Origin: Cryptomeria japonica
Lineage: Eukaryota > Streptophyta > Pinopsida > Cupressales > Cupressaceae
Direction of reading: 5' to 3'
NCBI RefSeq assembly: GCF_030272615.1
Contig: NC_081409.1
Span: forward strand, 876,315,594-876,379,593
Length of the DNA stretch: 64,000 nt
Shown piece after piece: positions 10,369 to 22,870 of the stretch. The position numbers and the translations under genes were made by a program. Numbering within the stretch: the first letter of the stretch is position 1; every line of letters starts with the position of its first letter. The notes below the pieces were generated by a model. That model did no database searches, was not told the origin of the DNA, and saw only the letters and a list, made by a program, of their open reading frames with translations.

Positions 10369-11919
10369 TCAGTGAGTAAAAGATAGGGGTAGGACCCCTA
10401 ACTTACTTCTGAGATATTCAAAAGTGTCCTTTGGTAGTGGCTTGGTGAAGATATCAGCTATTTGCTCCTTTGTGTTAACATATTCCAACACCACTTTCTT
10501 CTCTTGAGCTTCTTCTCTAAGATAATGATATTTGATAGAGATGTGCTTTGTCTTAGAGTGCATAACAGGGTTTTTTGAAATATTTATGGCACTAGTATTG
10601 TCACAGAATATAGTTACTAGCTTGGTAACTTTCTCATTTATACCTTCCAACAATTGTTTGATCCATGCAATGTTGGTACAATTTAGTGCTGATGCAACAT
10701 ATTCAGCTTCGGCTGTTGACTGAGAAACACATCCTTGTTTCTTGCTAAGCCAACTCACTAGTCTTTCTCCTAGGAAGAAAGCTCCTCCACTTGTGCTTTT
10801 TCTGTCATCAATGTTGCCTGCCTAATTAGCATTAGTATAAACTTTTAGATCAAAATCATTTCCTTTCTGATATACTAAGCCATAATCTTCAGTGCCTTTC
10901 AAGTATCTGAAAATTCTTTTGATTGTTGTCATGTGTATTTCCTTAGGATCTGCGGAGAATCTTGCAACAATACCTACTGCATGTGCTATATCTGGCCTAC
11001 TGTGAACAACATATTGTAGTTTTCCAATCATGGATCGGTAGAGTGTCTCATCAACAGATGCAGATTCATCATTCTTTGATAGTTTACAGTAGGTAGTCAT
11101 AGGAGTACTTACTGGTTTTGAATCCTCCTTTCCAAATTTCTTCAAGATTTCCTTTATGTACTTGGATTGAGTAATGAAAAACTCATTTTTCATTTGCAGT
11201 ATCTATAAGCCTATAAAATACTTTATCTCACCGATTAATGACATCTCAAATTCTTTGCTCATTTCATTTCCAAAGTTCTTGCATAAAGAGTCATTTCCAC
11301 AAAATATAATATCATCAACAAATATAGCTGAGATTAGTATTCCATTTTCATCATTCTTCATGTACATGTTGTTGTTCTCACTTGTCCTTATAAAACCAAT
11401 CTTAATCAAATAAGAGTGCAATCTCTCATACCATGCTCTAGGTGCTTGTTTCAGACCATATAAAGCTTTGTTCAATTTACATACCTAATCTTTATTATTG
11501 TCATCAACAAATCCTTCAGGTTGTTCAATGAAAACTTATTCTTCTAATATTCCATTTAGAAATGCAGATTTGACATCCATTTGATATACCTTGAAGTTTT
11601 TGAAAGCAGCATATGCCAACAATGTTCTAACTCCTTCAAGTCTAGCAATAGGTGCAAAAGTCTCACCATAATCAATTCCTTCTTCTTGGGCATAACCTTT
11701 GCAGACTAATCTTGCTTTGTTTTGAATGACCTCACCTTTTTTATTTAGCTTGTTTCTGAAGATCCACTTTGTACCGATTACATTTTTGTCCTTCAGTCTT
11801 GGGACCAGTGTCCATGTATCATTCTTCTTGATTTGATCAATCTCTTTAGTCATAGCATTTATCCAATCTTCACTGTTAAATGCCTCTTTCACAATTCTCG
11901 GTTCAAATTCAGATATCAA
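10369..11919 (-). pseudogene. pol: Copia reverse transcriptase and RNase H (element D)
   Basis: The minus strand encodes a copia RT starting near 11919, with the [20 protein letters not shown] block, [14 protein letters not shown], the [14 protein letters not shown] motif near 11450 and the catalytic FVDD box near 11320. RNase H follows, with DRKSTSGGAFFLG, SKKQGCVSQSTAEAEYVA, the CDNTSAI box near 10600 and a C-terminal IFTKPLP motif. The frame is kept over most of its length but has stops near 11496, 11535, 11196 and 10820, several at positions where relatives carry Gln or Trp. It copies element RNA in the particle when intact. Confidence 0.93.
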
Positions 11920-11928
11920 ACATGTGTT

Positions 11929-13065
11929 TTATCTCAGTTTGTTCCTTGTCATCACTGGATCATCCTTATCTCCTATAATCTGACTTGATACATGGTGTCT
12001 TCTGACATACTTGGCTAATACAGGCTCGGTAGGCTCTGTATGATCTTCTTCATCATTCGGTAACTGGATATTTTCTTCATTTTCTTCAACAGTTATCTCG
12101 GTAGGACTTCTCGGTTGCACATAGACAAATTCATCATAGTCTTGCGGTTCTTTGGAATTCCCTTCATCAGTTCTTTCTGCAAATTCATCAATTTTCACAT
12201 TTGCACTTTCTACTATTTTGTTAGATGATTTGATCAGACATTTAAATGCTTTGCTTCTAGAAGAATATCCTAGAAATGTTCCTTCTTCACATTTTTGATC
12301 AAACTTGCCATTCCTATCATCTTTATGAACATGGCATTTACTTCCAAAGATCTTAAAATAACTTACATTAGGTTTCTTGCCATACCAGATTTCATAAGGT
12401 GTCTTCAAAGTACCTTTCTTCAATTGAACTCGGTTCAAGGTGTAAACAACTGTGCTTATTGCTTCTCTCCAAAATGTTTGTGGAACCTTCTTCTCAATCA
12501 TCAGTGTTCTAGCACAATCCACAATAGATCTGTTTCTTCTTTCAGCTATTCCATTCTGTTGTGGAGTTCTCGGTGCAAAGACTTGTCTTTCAATACCATG
12601 ATCATTGCAAAATAGGTTGAACTCATCAGATGTGAACTCTCCTCCTCTATCTGATCTAAGACATTTCAGTTGTCTTGCTATTTCATTTTCAACTCTAGCC
12701 TTGTACCACTTAAAGATTTGAAAAGCTTCTGATTTTTCTTTTAAAAACATTACTGACATCATCCTTGAATAGTCATCCACAAATAATATGAAATGCTTAT
12801 CACCATAATAAATTTGAACTTTCATAGGACCACAAAGATCAGTGTGCACAAGATCTAAAATTCCCTTAGAAGTGTAGGACTTACTTGTAAAGCTTGATCT
12901 TGTCATTTTACCCATCTGGCATCCTCGACACATAGCATTCTCAGGTTTTTCAAGACTCGGTAGACCTCTTACTCTGTGCTTCTTACTTATCTTGATCAGA
13001 TTATCAAAATTAACATGACAAAACCTTTTATGCCATAACCAGGTATTATCAATCTTTGCATGCAA
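11929..13065 (-). pseudogene. Copia integrase (element D)
   Basis: A 378-codon open frame. It starts with the GAG-pre-integrase region (WLWHKRFCHVNFDNL) and the CX2C half of the zinc-binding motif (CRGCQMGK). The catalytic core shows HTDLCGP, FVDDYSRM, SDRGGEFTSDEF and PQQNGIAERRNR, so the D-D-E residues are present. The C-terminal part has the GYSSRSKAFKC block. It would insert the element DNA into the genome. It is the best-preserved integrase in the window; the stop at its end separates it from RT. Confidence 0.93.
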
Positions 13066-13761
13066 ACACTTATTGTGAGTTGAGTCAAGGTGAAATGTAT
13101 TACCTTTTGTTTGTGTCCCAGTAGCAGCTAACTCTCCATTCTTGTCATGAACTTTGACAATTCCTTCCTGAAATTATATTCGGTAACCTGTGTTGTTTAG
13201 CTATGCTACACTCAACAAATTATATTTCAAACCTTCAACCCAATAAACATCATTGCATCTTGCTTTATCAAGAAGTGTTATGGATCCTTTACCTCTTACC
13301 GGACATGGTGCATCATTACCAAATCTAGCATAGCCTCCATCATAATCTTCTAACATAACAAACTTGTGTTTATCTCTTGTCATATGATGTGAGCATCCAC
13401 TATCTATAATCCAAGAATCATTAGTGTTTATGTGAGATATTAGGGCTTTTTCTTCATACCTTTCTTCATCTGATCCATCCTTGATAGCCACATAAACAAC
13501 TTCCCCTGTATCAGTCTCATCTGATTTATCATCTTCAGATTCCTCATCAGCAATTAAGCATGCCTTTCTATCTCTTCTTCTGAAGTCTCGGTGTCCTTTG
13601 TAATGATTATCTTTCTGTCTGTCATCTCGGTAATCTCTCTTTTCAGTGAAATCTTTGTCAGGATAGTTAGAAGCCATATGTCCAATCTTATCACAATTGA
13701 AACATTTCAAAGGTAGTTTTCCTTTATACTTACCTTTGCCTCTCGGTAACCTTTTGGCCAA
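13066..13761 (-). pseudogene. Zinc knuckle and aspartic protease (element D)
   Basis: One open frame (13201-13761) joins the nucleocapsid knuckle CFNCDKIGHMASNY and the retropepsin. The last knuckle Cys is Tyr. The protease shows WIIDSGCSHHMTRDK (active site DSG near 13400), a GKGSI strand and the YVEGLKYNLLSV-like ending typical of copia. A stop follows near 13200, and the remaining pre-integrase part continues to 13066 with interruptions. Gag and protease in one frame imply a fused Gag-Pol polyprotein. Confidence 0.88.
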
Positions 13762-14552
13762 TAGTGCTTCAAACTCTTCTTGCTATCTGATTTCTTCATA
13801 CAGTTTGTGTACCTCCTCCATGTTCTTCCGAAATCTTTCACTTGCTCCACTATGATCTCCTTCAGAGTACTTATACTTTCTTTCATTGTAATCATTAGAT
13901 TCATTCAGATGAAAAGAACTAAATGCAGATTCAACTTTATTTACCGATGACCCACTATTATCAAAATTACTTTACTCAAATGCATGTAGCTTACCAATAG
14001 TAGCATCCAAGGAAACTGGCATATTAGGTACATACCTCAATTCATTGATTGCAGAGACTCGGATTGCATAGGCGGGTAGAAGGGTTCTTAACAACTTACT
14101 TGTCACATCCTTTTCTTCAATAGTTCCTCCTGCTCCTTTGATTTGATTTACAATCTCCTTTAGTCTTGTATTGTACTGAGTTATGTTCTCACCTTCATTC
14201 ATCCTCATAGATTCAAGTTGTCCTCTTAAACTATCAACTTTTGCTCTTTGAACATGTTCATCTCCTCCATATATAGATATGAGCTTAGTCCACATTGCCT
14301 TGCATCATTGCAGCCTTCTAGATCATTAAACTCAGAATCGGTCAATGTAGATGTTATTTCAATCATTGTTTGAATATGTTTTTGCTTCACCTTTATCTCT
14401 TCCATAGTCAATGGATAGGTGCTCGGTGCAACAAAATCATTCTCCAAATAGTATATAGCATATTCTCCAACTCCTGATAGATGTAGCTTCATCCTTTTCT
14501 GCCATGTAGAGAAACTTGACTTATTCAGCTTAGGTGCATCCCTCTTATACAT
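13762..14552 (-). pseudogene. gag: Copia gag, UBN2-type capsid region (element D)
   Basis: The frame begins with an ATG at 14552 (start MYKRDAPKLNKSSFSTWQKR) and carries the UBN2/retrotran_gag pattern with ATYPLTMEEI-like and DEHVQRAKVDSLRGQLESMR blocks. It has one frame change near 14300 and a stop near 13972. A Ser/Asn-rich linker toward the zinc knuckle follows. Capsid domains of this type build the virus-like particle. Confidence 0.85.
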
Positions 14553-14602
14553 CTTTGGATCTTTAACTCAAGTGCCTTTAAACTTTCCTTTCGGAGTCCA
14601 AA

Positions 14603-14614
14603 ACTCTGATACCA
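14603..14614 (-). other. Primer-binding site of element D
   Basis: On the coding strand TGGTATCAGAGT starts two bases after the 5' LTR and matches initiator methionine tRNA. Confidence 0.88.
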
Positions 14615-14616
14615 AT

Positions 14617-16117
14617 TGATAGTTATGATACTTAATATAAGTACAGATCCAATAGCTAACAAGATGAGAGGGGGGGGGTGAATCATACAAACTTAATCAT
14701 CCATAAATACATCAGATTCAACCTTGGTAACATATATATTAGTCATATAACCAAAAACTGTCAAACATGCAAACTCAAAAGCATATGAACAATATAAACC
14801 TCATAACACCAGATTTAACATGGAAACCCAAATAGGGAAAAACCACTGTGGGATTTCAGACCCACTAAGAAATATACTCTTCTAGAGTATGCTCGGTTAA
14901 AAGCAAATCATGTTAAAGATTACAAACACATTGCTAGATGTGACCCGGTTAAGGGATTTCCCTCAAATCTGTTAGGATCTTCACTTTGTTAGAAGTGACC
15001 TTGTCAAAGGATTTCAAACACTCAATCATAATGTCACCTTGTTAGAGGATTTACATATAAGACTGTTAAGTCCACTCAGTTAAGAGATTTCCTGTCACTT
15101 TCACAAAACAACAGTAATACAATCTATCTGCAACTTCACATCTAAAATGCTAAAGCAGATTCCTATTTGTTCAATACAATCTAAACATAGAACTAATCTT
15201 GTTTATCTGTTGGGCATCAATACTCTGTTATTCTAACAGGTCTTCAAGCTTCTGTGCTCGATAATCACTATGTAGCATCCTTGTGCATACACTTGCCCGC
15301 ATACATTGTTTATCAATAGTTTCATATTTATAAACAATCTTCTAACCGCTTAATCTCCTTGATCACATTTCCCATGATCAATCATAGCCATCATATCTTC
15401 AATCTTGTCCAGGTTCATTGTATCTTTCGATCTGAAAACATTTTACCCCACCTTGGAACTTGCACATTCACCTTGGAACTTGTGTTAGGGTAATGCAGTT
15501 CAATCTGAGCTGTAGATCTTCTTGCCGACTTTTCATTGCCTTAGATTCATTTAACAAACTTCTTTCACAACTTGCCAATCATTGATCCGCTCCAGCTCAT
15601 CAGCTTCTTTCATTAAATATCACATGTAAACATTTAATGCATTCTGTTATAGCTCGGTTACAACTCGGTGAATACTAAACTTCACTCGGTAGACATTCTG
15701 TCTTCATTAACCGACTGCGATAACCTTAGGGTTTACCAACTAGGTTCCTTAAGGTTTACCGACTAGGTTCTTTGCTTGATAACATAGTATAGTATTAACC
15801 TTTACATTTTACAACATATGTATGATGCTAAAACAATCTAAAACATCAAGATCTCATCATTGTCTGACTCGGTAGTAGTTGTCCATTGAATATCTTATCT
15901 CCTTATTCATCATGTTCTTTCCTGTGTCTTTACCAACTACTTTATAATCTTCATATCATATTTCTCAAGATATGGCAACATCATACTGAATTAGAAAATC
16001 AATTTCTTGACATCAATGACAAAATAATAATATCAAGATAGTAAAATATCTTTAATCAGTTATGTCCATAATCATCAACAACCTTCTCAATATCCTTATA
16101 ATGTAATATTGCCAACA
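14617..16117 (-). repeat. 5' LTR of element D
   Basis: This is the promoter-bearing LTR copy for the minus-strand transcript. It is nearly identical to 8369-9869, with TG...CA ends and the CTTGA duplication at its outer edge. Confidence 0.95.
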
Positions 16118-16122
16118 CTTGA
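16118..16122. repeat. Target-site duplication of element D (right copy)
   Basis: CTTGA, matching 8364-8368. Sequence of element B resumes here. Confidence 0.95.
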
Positions 16123-17017
16123 TGCTCCCCATGTGGAATAACTCCACTCTACAGAAATCCTGCTGTAAAATTTTGCAAGTAGTTCTGGGACTAATGTATT
16201 CTACATCATGCTCAATTGACCTCATGTAGGGGTACAACCCCTAGCTGACTTCTAAGATACTCAAAAGTAGTCTTAGGTAGAGGTTTGGTAAAGATATATG
16301 CTAGCTTCTCCTTGGTAGAAACATGCTCCAATAACACATCTTTACTCTGCACTTTTTCTTTCAAGAAATGATATTTCATCTCAATATTCTTGGTTTGTGC
16401 ATGCAAAACATGGTTCTTTGAGATATTTATGGCATTGGTATTGTCACATAAGATCTTTACCAGTTTTGTAAACTTCATCTTGAATCCTTCCAGAATGTGT
16501 TTCATCCAGATAGCCTGGGTACAATTCATATAAGTTGCAACATACTCAGCTTCAGCAGTGGACTATGATATACAACTCTGCTTCTTGCTACTCCATGAAA
16601 CAAGTCTTCCACCAAGAAAGATTGCTCCACTGGTTATGATTTTCCTATCATCAACATTACCTACCCAGTCTGCATCTGTATACACCTTCAAATCAAAGTT
16701 ACCTGCATATGGATACCATAAACCATAGTCAATAGTACCTTTCAAATATCTGAATATCCTCTTGGTTGCTATCAAGTATGTTTCCTTTGGATTCTTCTAA
16801 AATCTTGCAACTAGACCAATGACATGAGTTATATCCAGTCTGTTGTGAACAACATAGTGCAATTTCCCTATCATTTACCTGTACTCTTTTTTATAAACAG
16901 ATGTGGCTTCATCCTCCTTAGACAATTTATAACCTGTAACCATTGGAATCCCAACTGGCTTACAGTCACTCATTCCAAATGTCTTCAATACCTCTTTCAC
17001 ATATTTAGACTATGTGA
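16123..17017 (-). pseudogene. pol: Copia RT C-terminus and RNase H (element B)
   Basis: This piece continues the RT of element B from 25467 after removal of element C. The frame is kept across the TGTGA junction, with one stop where relatives have Gln. It reads SKYVKEVLKTFGMSDCKPV, then YLKGTIDYGLWYP, DADWVGNVDDRK, LVSWSSKKQSCIS, the RNase H box CDNTNAINISKNHV and the C-terminal IFTKPLPKTTFEYL. Several internal stops show that it is inactive. Confidence 0.9.
17013..17017. repeat. Target-site duplication of element C (left copy)
   Basis: TGTGA, repeated at 25462-25466 after the right LTR. Confidence 0.95.
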
Positions 17018-18536
17018 TGTTCAACACGGAGTGCCACTAAGAGGGGGGGGGGGGTGAATCAGTGGTTCCGAAGTTGTTTTTTTTCTCTAATATAACTTGA
17101 GAATATCAATTATGTACTTATTCACTTTAACAGTCAAACTGGTAATACAAGAAAGAAAGCCAAAGTGACCATACACGCACAAGTAACTCACAACACTATA
17201 TTTACGAGGAAAACCCAATATGGATAAAAACCTCAGTGAGAAAAGTTGATGAAGACTACTGCTCCAATCGAGCCTCACAAGTAAAACACAGATTTACAAA
17301 GATTTTGAGCACCAACCCAAGGAGCACTAACCCCTACACTTTTAGGGCACCAACCCAAGGAGCACTAACCCCTACACTTTTAGGGCACCAACCCAAGGAG
17401 CACTAACCCCTGCACTTTTAGGGCACTAACCCCTACACTTTTAGGGCACCAACCCAAGGAGCACTAACCCCTGCACTTTTAGGTTACCAACCCCTGCACC
17501 AAGCTTCAACTTGGTGATGTATATTGAAATATTATTTGAATACAATTAAGGCTTCTTGCTGCAAATGGATTCTGCAACTCTTGAATCAATTAAGTCTTTG
17601 TTATCTTTCTCTCCCTTTCACACACATTCTCTCAATACACTGTGTCGCACTAGGATGATGCCTACTCTGCCACACCTTACCAGTTAGGCTCAACTTCCTG
17701 ACTATGATACTACCGGTAGAATCCTCTCACAGGTTTGCTTGCTCACTCACATGTAACTTGATCAGAACCCCTTCTCAATTTTTCTCCTTGCTCACTCTAA
17801 CTTCTCTCTTATGCTCAATCTTCACAACAACATCATCACTTCTTTCTGTCCATAGCTCCCATTTCTTATCAGATGATTTTCCGCCAAAAAGCAATTCAAA
17901 GTTTTGACGGTTAGGGTTTCCTCACCATCTACGAGGCAAACCAAATCTAATTAGATCCTGCATGATCTAATTGCATTGATGTCCATCTATTCATCTCCAT
18001 CATTTTCGTGCCTTTTAAGACACATTTTCCAAATAAGGGAAACACGATCCATTATATAGATCTTCATCTATCAAATTGTTATTAATACCTCTGATGTTTC
18101 CTTCTCGAGGTATTCCTTCAATCTTATCTTCTTGCTTCGATCCAGGCGCCAACTACTCCCCTGATCTTCCTATGTCATTCCTTCTTCCTCGAGCCACAAT
18201 CAGTCTGATGCAATCCCTTGATTTGTGGTTCCTTCATTAATGGCAAATATATGTTTCATCAACCATGTGGATGAAGCTTCACCAACCACACCCTACTTGC
18301 CACCTCAGCTTCACATGACATCACACCAATCAAGACATGGCCTACCAATACGCAGTCAATTCGGAAAACATGTACTAGTAAAACCCTTTGCCGGTAGAGT
18401 GTTCTTCTTTTGTTGACCGATATAGCATCCTATACCAATTTCGCATCTTAACATTCTGCCTCTTCATCATAAACAAGCAACCATCCTCCATGCTTAATCT
18501 CCACCGATTGACATCAATGATAACTTAATGCCAACA
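17018..18536 (-). repeat. 3' LTR of element C
   Basis: It runs from TGTTCAACA to GCCAACA on the plus strand and pairs with 23965-25461. A run of twelve G lies at its left end (seven in the other LTR) and an internal tandem repeat at 17305-17485. Confidence 0.95.
17305..17485 (-). repeat. 38-bp tandem repeat in LTR of element C
   Basis: Units of the form GGCACCAACCCAAGGAGCAC followed by TAACCCCTGCACTTTTAG are repeated head to tail, about four full and one partial unit. The homologous array in the other LTR is 24247-24420, with a different arrangement of partial units. Confidence 0.9.
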
Positions 18537-18660
18537 ATCTCCCCCTTTGGCATTGATGTCAACTTCTCACATTACACTCCATACCAATACATTTCTCCCC
18601 CTTTAACATAATGACAAAGGGTACTTGCGCACTCCCCCTTTGATCCATACCATGCTCCCC
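18537..18660 (-). other. Multiple polypurine tracts of element C
   Basis: Coding-strand GGGGGAG tracts at 18537-18548 (touching the LTR), 18594-18604, 18631-18641 and 18653-18661. They serve as the plus-strand primer; repetition is a Sirevirus trait. Confidence 0.8.
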
Positions 18661-18679
18661 CTGAGCCACATAAACCTTC

Positions 18680-20307
18680 CTAGGCAGATGATACAACTCC
18701 CAACTTGTGTGGGAGGTACTCAAACGTGCTTACCGGTAGTGGTTTGGTGAAAATGTCTGCTACTTGTTCACCAGTAGGAACATAGTCCATTCTTACCTCT
18801 TGTCCTTTAGCCTTCTCTCTGAGGAAGTGGTATTTGATTGCAATGTGTTTTGTTCTGGAATGCATGACCAAATTCTTTGCTATGTTGATTGCACTCAAAT
18901 TGTCACATCGAATGAGAATGGGATCGGTGATGTCCACTTGGATATCTTTGAGAGTCTACTTCATCCAAAGCACCTGAGAGAAACATGTAGTAGCAACAAT
19001 GTATTCAACTTCAGTAGTAGATAGGGAGACTAAGTCCTGCTTCTTGCTATGCCATGAGACCAACCGGTCGCCCAGAAAGAATGCACCACCACTTGTGCTC
19101 TTTTTATCATCAATGCATCCTGCCCAATCAACATCAGTGTATGCTTCCAAAATAAAACTTCCTTGTTTAGGATACCACAAATCATAGCTGAGCATTCCTT
19201 GTAGATACCTAAAATTTTTGCTAACAACATTCATGTGTGACTGCTTTGGTGCAGCTTGAAATCTGGCCACCATGCATAATGCCTGAATAATATCTGGTCT
19301 TGAAGCAGTTAGATATAGTAGACTGCCTATCATGGATCTGTACAAAGTCTGATCCACTACCGGTGATTCATCATTCTTACTCAATTTGCTGCCAGTCACC
19401 ATGGGAGTACTTACCGGTTTGCAATCTTCCAGTTGGAATTTTTTCAGCATCTCCTTTGCATACTTGACTTGTGAGATAAAGATTCCTTTATCTTTCTATA
19501 GTATTTGCAAGCCAAGGAAGTAATTCAATTCACCAAGCATTGACATCTCAAATTTTGACTATATCTGATCAGCAAACTCTTTACAGAGAGTATCCTTGTT
19601 GCCACCAAAGATGATGTCATCTACATACACAACCACAATAATCATGTGATCCTTATGTACAAATTATTGTCGACACTTCCCTTTTTGAATCCCCACTCCT
19701 TCAAAGACAGATCCAATCTTGAGTACCATGCTCTGGGGGCTTGCTTTAAACCATATAGAGCTTTCTTTAACCGACATACAAATGTCTCATCATCATGTAG
19801 CAGAAATCCTTCTAGTTGCTCCATGTATACTTCTTCTAAATTTCCATTTAGAAAAGCAGATATTACATCCATTTGGTACACTTTGTAGCCCTTGTAGGCA
19901 GAGTAAGCTAGAAACATCCTAATTGCTTCTAATCTAGCCACCGATGCAAATGTTTCTTCAAAGTCAATCCATTCTACCTGAGAGTATCCTTTGTACACTA
20001 GTCTAGCTTTATGCCTCACAACCTTACCTTCTTCATTCATTTTATTCTGGTAGACCTACTTTGTGCCAATGATGTTCTTGTCTTCCGGTCTAGGGACTAA
20101 TTCCCAAGTCTTGTTCTTCTCAATCTGGTGCATTTCTTCTTCCATGGCATCCATCCATTCTTGTCTCTTGCTAGCCTCAATGAAAGTTTTGGGTTCAACT
20201 TTAGTCATGAGGCATAGGTTGGCTTGTTCATCATTTCAGGCAAGTCTTCTTCTAGTCTGCACACCATCACTCTTATTTCCCATAATTTGCTCTTCCGAAT
20301 GATTCAA
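18680..20307 (-). pseudogene. pol: Copia reverse transcriptase and RNase H (element C)
   Basis: RT begins near 20300 and shows [34 protein letters not shown] and [14 protein letters not shown], then a YVDDIIFGG box near 19615 after a frame change at about 19645. Downstream come KPVSTPMVTGSKLSK, DVDWAGCIDDKKSTSGGAFF and the RNase H box CDNLSAINIAKN, ending with IFTKPLPVSTFEYL. Stops occur near 20055, 19560, 19500 and 18955. The domains are complete in outline but the gene is broken. Confidence 0.92.
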
Positions 20308-21708
20308 CTATACATACCGGTTGGGAACCTTCTGAGGTGCTACCTTTGGTTCAGTGTCAGACTGAACTTCATTATTTTCAACATCGGAGTCATCATATCG
20401 GTTAATGTGTGGTTGACATCCTTTGTGCATATCCTCGTCAACTCTTACATGCACACTTTCAACAATTCTTGTTAGTCTTTTATTGTAGCATTTGTAGGTT
20501 TTGTTGTTAGATGAGTAGCCAAGGAAGATCCCTTCATCACTTCTAGAGTCAAATCTTCCCAGACCATCCATATCTTTCTTAATGAAGCACTTGCTTCTAA
20601 AAACTTTGAAATATTTAACTGATGGCTTCTTGTCATACCATAATTCATAAGGTGTCATCATGTTGTTTGTTCTTAATTGAACCCGGTTCAAGGTGTATGC
20701 AATAGTATGAACAACTTCTTTCCAATAGGTATCTGACAGACTGGCCTCAGTCAACATAGTTATGGCCATCTCCTTGACTGTCTTGTTCTTCCTTTCTACC
20801 ACACCATTTTGTTGTGGTTTTCTAGGAGCAAAGTATTGCCTTCTAATTCCATGTGTTTTACAATAATCTTCAAATTCATTTGATGTGAACTCTCCACCCC
20901 TGTCTGATCTTAGACATTTTAATTTGTACCCACTTTCCTTTTCCACCATCTTCCGAAAGATCTTGAATATTTCAAATGCTTGTGATTTATCTTGCAGAAA
21001 GGTGACCCATGTCATCCTTGAGTAGTCATCAATGAAGAGCATAAAGTATCTTTCACTGGCAAGTGCTCTTGTTCTAGTTGGACCACACATATATGTACGC
21101 ACAATTTCAAGTGGCTTTGAAGTGTTGTGCTCCTTTGTCCTGAAACTTACTCTTGTTTGCTTGCCTTTTACAAATTCATCACAAAATGTGTTTATCGGCT
21201 TGATGATGGGTGGAATATTCCTCACACACCCCTTTTTGCTTACTGCAACTAAGTTATCAAAATTTATGTGGCCTAATCTTTTGTGCCACAACCAACTTTC
21301 ATCTACTTGTCCTAACATACATTGGGACTCATAGCATTCCTTCAGATTATAAACATTTCCATCAGTTCTCTTTCCTTCTGCCACAACTTTACCGGTATTG
21401 TCTTTCTTTATCTGATAACTGGTTGAGTCAAAGGTGAATTCGTAACCGTTGTCACACATCTGACTCACACTCAGAAGATTATGTTTGAGGCCTTCAACAT
21501 AATATACATCATGTGCACTCAATTTTTCATCAATGCTTAGTGTTCCTTTTCCCTTTATTTTAATGGAGGAATTGTCTCCAAACCTTACCGACCCACCATT
21601 CCAATCTTCAAGTTTAATAAATTTTCTTTTATCACCAGTCATATGGTTTGAGCAACCACTATCTACCACCCATAGATTTTTCCTTTCAACATGCAAGGTA
21701 GTCTGCAC
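20308..21708 (-). pseudogene. Copia protease and integrase (element C)
   Basis: A 466-codon open frame with protease (WVVDSGCSNHMTGDK near its start, YVEGLKHNLLSVSQ at about residue 85), the pre-integrase region (WLWHKRLGHINFDNL) and the integrase core (FIDDYSRMTWV, SDRGGEFTSNEF, PQQNGVVERKNK). Two key positions are altered: the second Cys of the CX2C zinc motif is Phe (CDEF) and the first catalytic Asp is Tyr (RTYMCGP instead of HTDLCGP). This integrase could not work even though the frame is long. Confidence 0.93.
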
Positions 21709-21789
21709 TATGAGACTTGATTCTGCCTTTTCCTTTTCTTTCTCAACTCAAACCAGTTTGATTTCCTTCTTCTTGTCAGCTGTTGTATT

Positions 21790-22407
21790 CTACTGAGGTT
21801 CAGATATCGGTCTTTGATCAGGATTTTCCTTCACTTGCTTGATCTTCTCATTTTTGCATAATTTGGCCATGTGTCCAAATTCTTGACAGTTATAGCATTT
21901 TATGTTTTCAATAAAGGAAGCATCCTTAAAGCTATTGTAGGATATCGGTTGGTTCTTCCTACAATCAAAACTCTTATGTCCATATCCATTGTACTGATAG
22001 CAAACAACATTCATATCTCGGAGTGCATTAAATGAATTTCTACTTTCAAAATTCATAGAAGGCTTATTGTTTAACCTACAGTCAGCTATTTTGTACCCAA
22101 ATTTATTACACCAGTAACAATAACCATGAAAATTTGATACATATCGGTCGTGATGTCTTGGTCTTGAATGGAACTGCCTCATTAGGTGTCTTATATTCAT
22201 GTTGTTGAATCTGGTGAATCCTTCTCGGTCAATCCTGGCATTCCTCCTTGGATCTACAAATTTGTGCATGAAATGTGACCTCCGGTTCATTTCTGTATAC
22301 CGGTTTGGATGTTGATTTCCAACAGCATCTGCATATGTCTTTTTGTTGGTTTCCTTGCCTATAGTGAATGTCTTCTTTTCTTCACCTTCAATTGAAGAAG
22401 AGAACAT
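21790..22407 (-). pseudogene. gag: Gag nucleocapsid with several zinc knuckles (element C)
   Basis: An open frame with three knuckle motifs: CYWCNKFGYKIADC (His changed to Tyr), CYQYNGYGHKSFDC (second Cys changed to Tyr) and an intact CYNCQEFGHMAKLC. Arg- and Asn-rich spacers separate them. The spacing and sequence style match the knuckles of element A. Repeated knuckles in Gag are typical of Sireviruses and bind the genomic RNA. Confidence 0.85.
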
Positions 22408-22499
22408 TATCTCTTTGTCAGATTTACCTTTGTGGGTTGAACCTTGACCAACTTCAAAGCCTAAGCCACCTGTGACTTTGGATTGCTTTTATTTGCTTA

Positions 22500-22870
22500 A
22501 CATCTTATCCAAAGCCTCAGTGTTTCCTTCTTACTTGCTTCTTGTTTTTATTTCTTCCTTGCTTTCTTCAAACTCCTTTCTGAGCTTTATTATTTCTGCT
22601 TCCAGTTCTTGATGCTCCTCTTCTTTCTTTGTCAAATCAAGGGTTGTAGCTTCACCGATCCTCTTAGTTTCTTCCAGCTGCAGCTTCAAGTCAGATATGA
22701 TTTGACCAGTCTCTTCCAGAGACTGCTTCAAGAGATCTTGTTCATCTACTGCAACAAGCTTAACTCTCTTGAGTTCTCATCTTGTTTTACTTAATTCTTC
22801 AAGTGAACTGATAAGTTCACTCTCCAAATCCACTTCAGCCTCAACATCCTCTTCTTCCTCATCTTCAAAA
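22500..22870 (-). pseudogene. gag: Coiled-coil segment of Gag (element C)
   Basis: The minus strand reads a Glu/Lys/Leu-rich stretch with heptad-like pattern (LKQSLEETGQIISDLKLQLE and following) flanked by stops near 22530 and 22780. It lies between the capsid/acidic region and the knuckles, the same place as the coiled-coil ORF of element A. Confidence 0.75.

Larger units (their letters stand above)
8369..16117 (-). mobile_element. Element D: near-complete Sirevirus-type Ty1/copia
   Basis: A 7.75-kb minus-strand copia element with two LTRs of equal length (1501 bp), a CTTGA duplication, a primer site and polypurine tracts. By eye only about eight of the first 245 LTR bases differ between copies, which makes it the youngest insertion in the nest. 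The internal region encodes gag, protease, integrase, RT and RNase H in order. A few stops and frame changes disable it. Confidence 0.95.

Noticed and set aside
12295-12615. Plus-strand open frame of 106 codons
   Set aside because: It lies exactly opposite the integrase of element D, so it is an antisense shadow.
17305-17485. Regular direct repeats that look like a CRISPR array
   Set aside because: Units abut with no unique spacers, lie inside both LTRs of a plant copia element, and no cas gene is near.
20063-21796. Several plus-strand frames of 67-103 codons
   Set aside because: All overlap protease, integrase or RT of element C on the opposite strand and show hydrophobic shadow composition.
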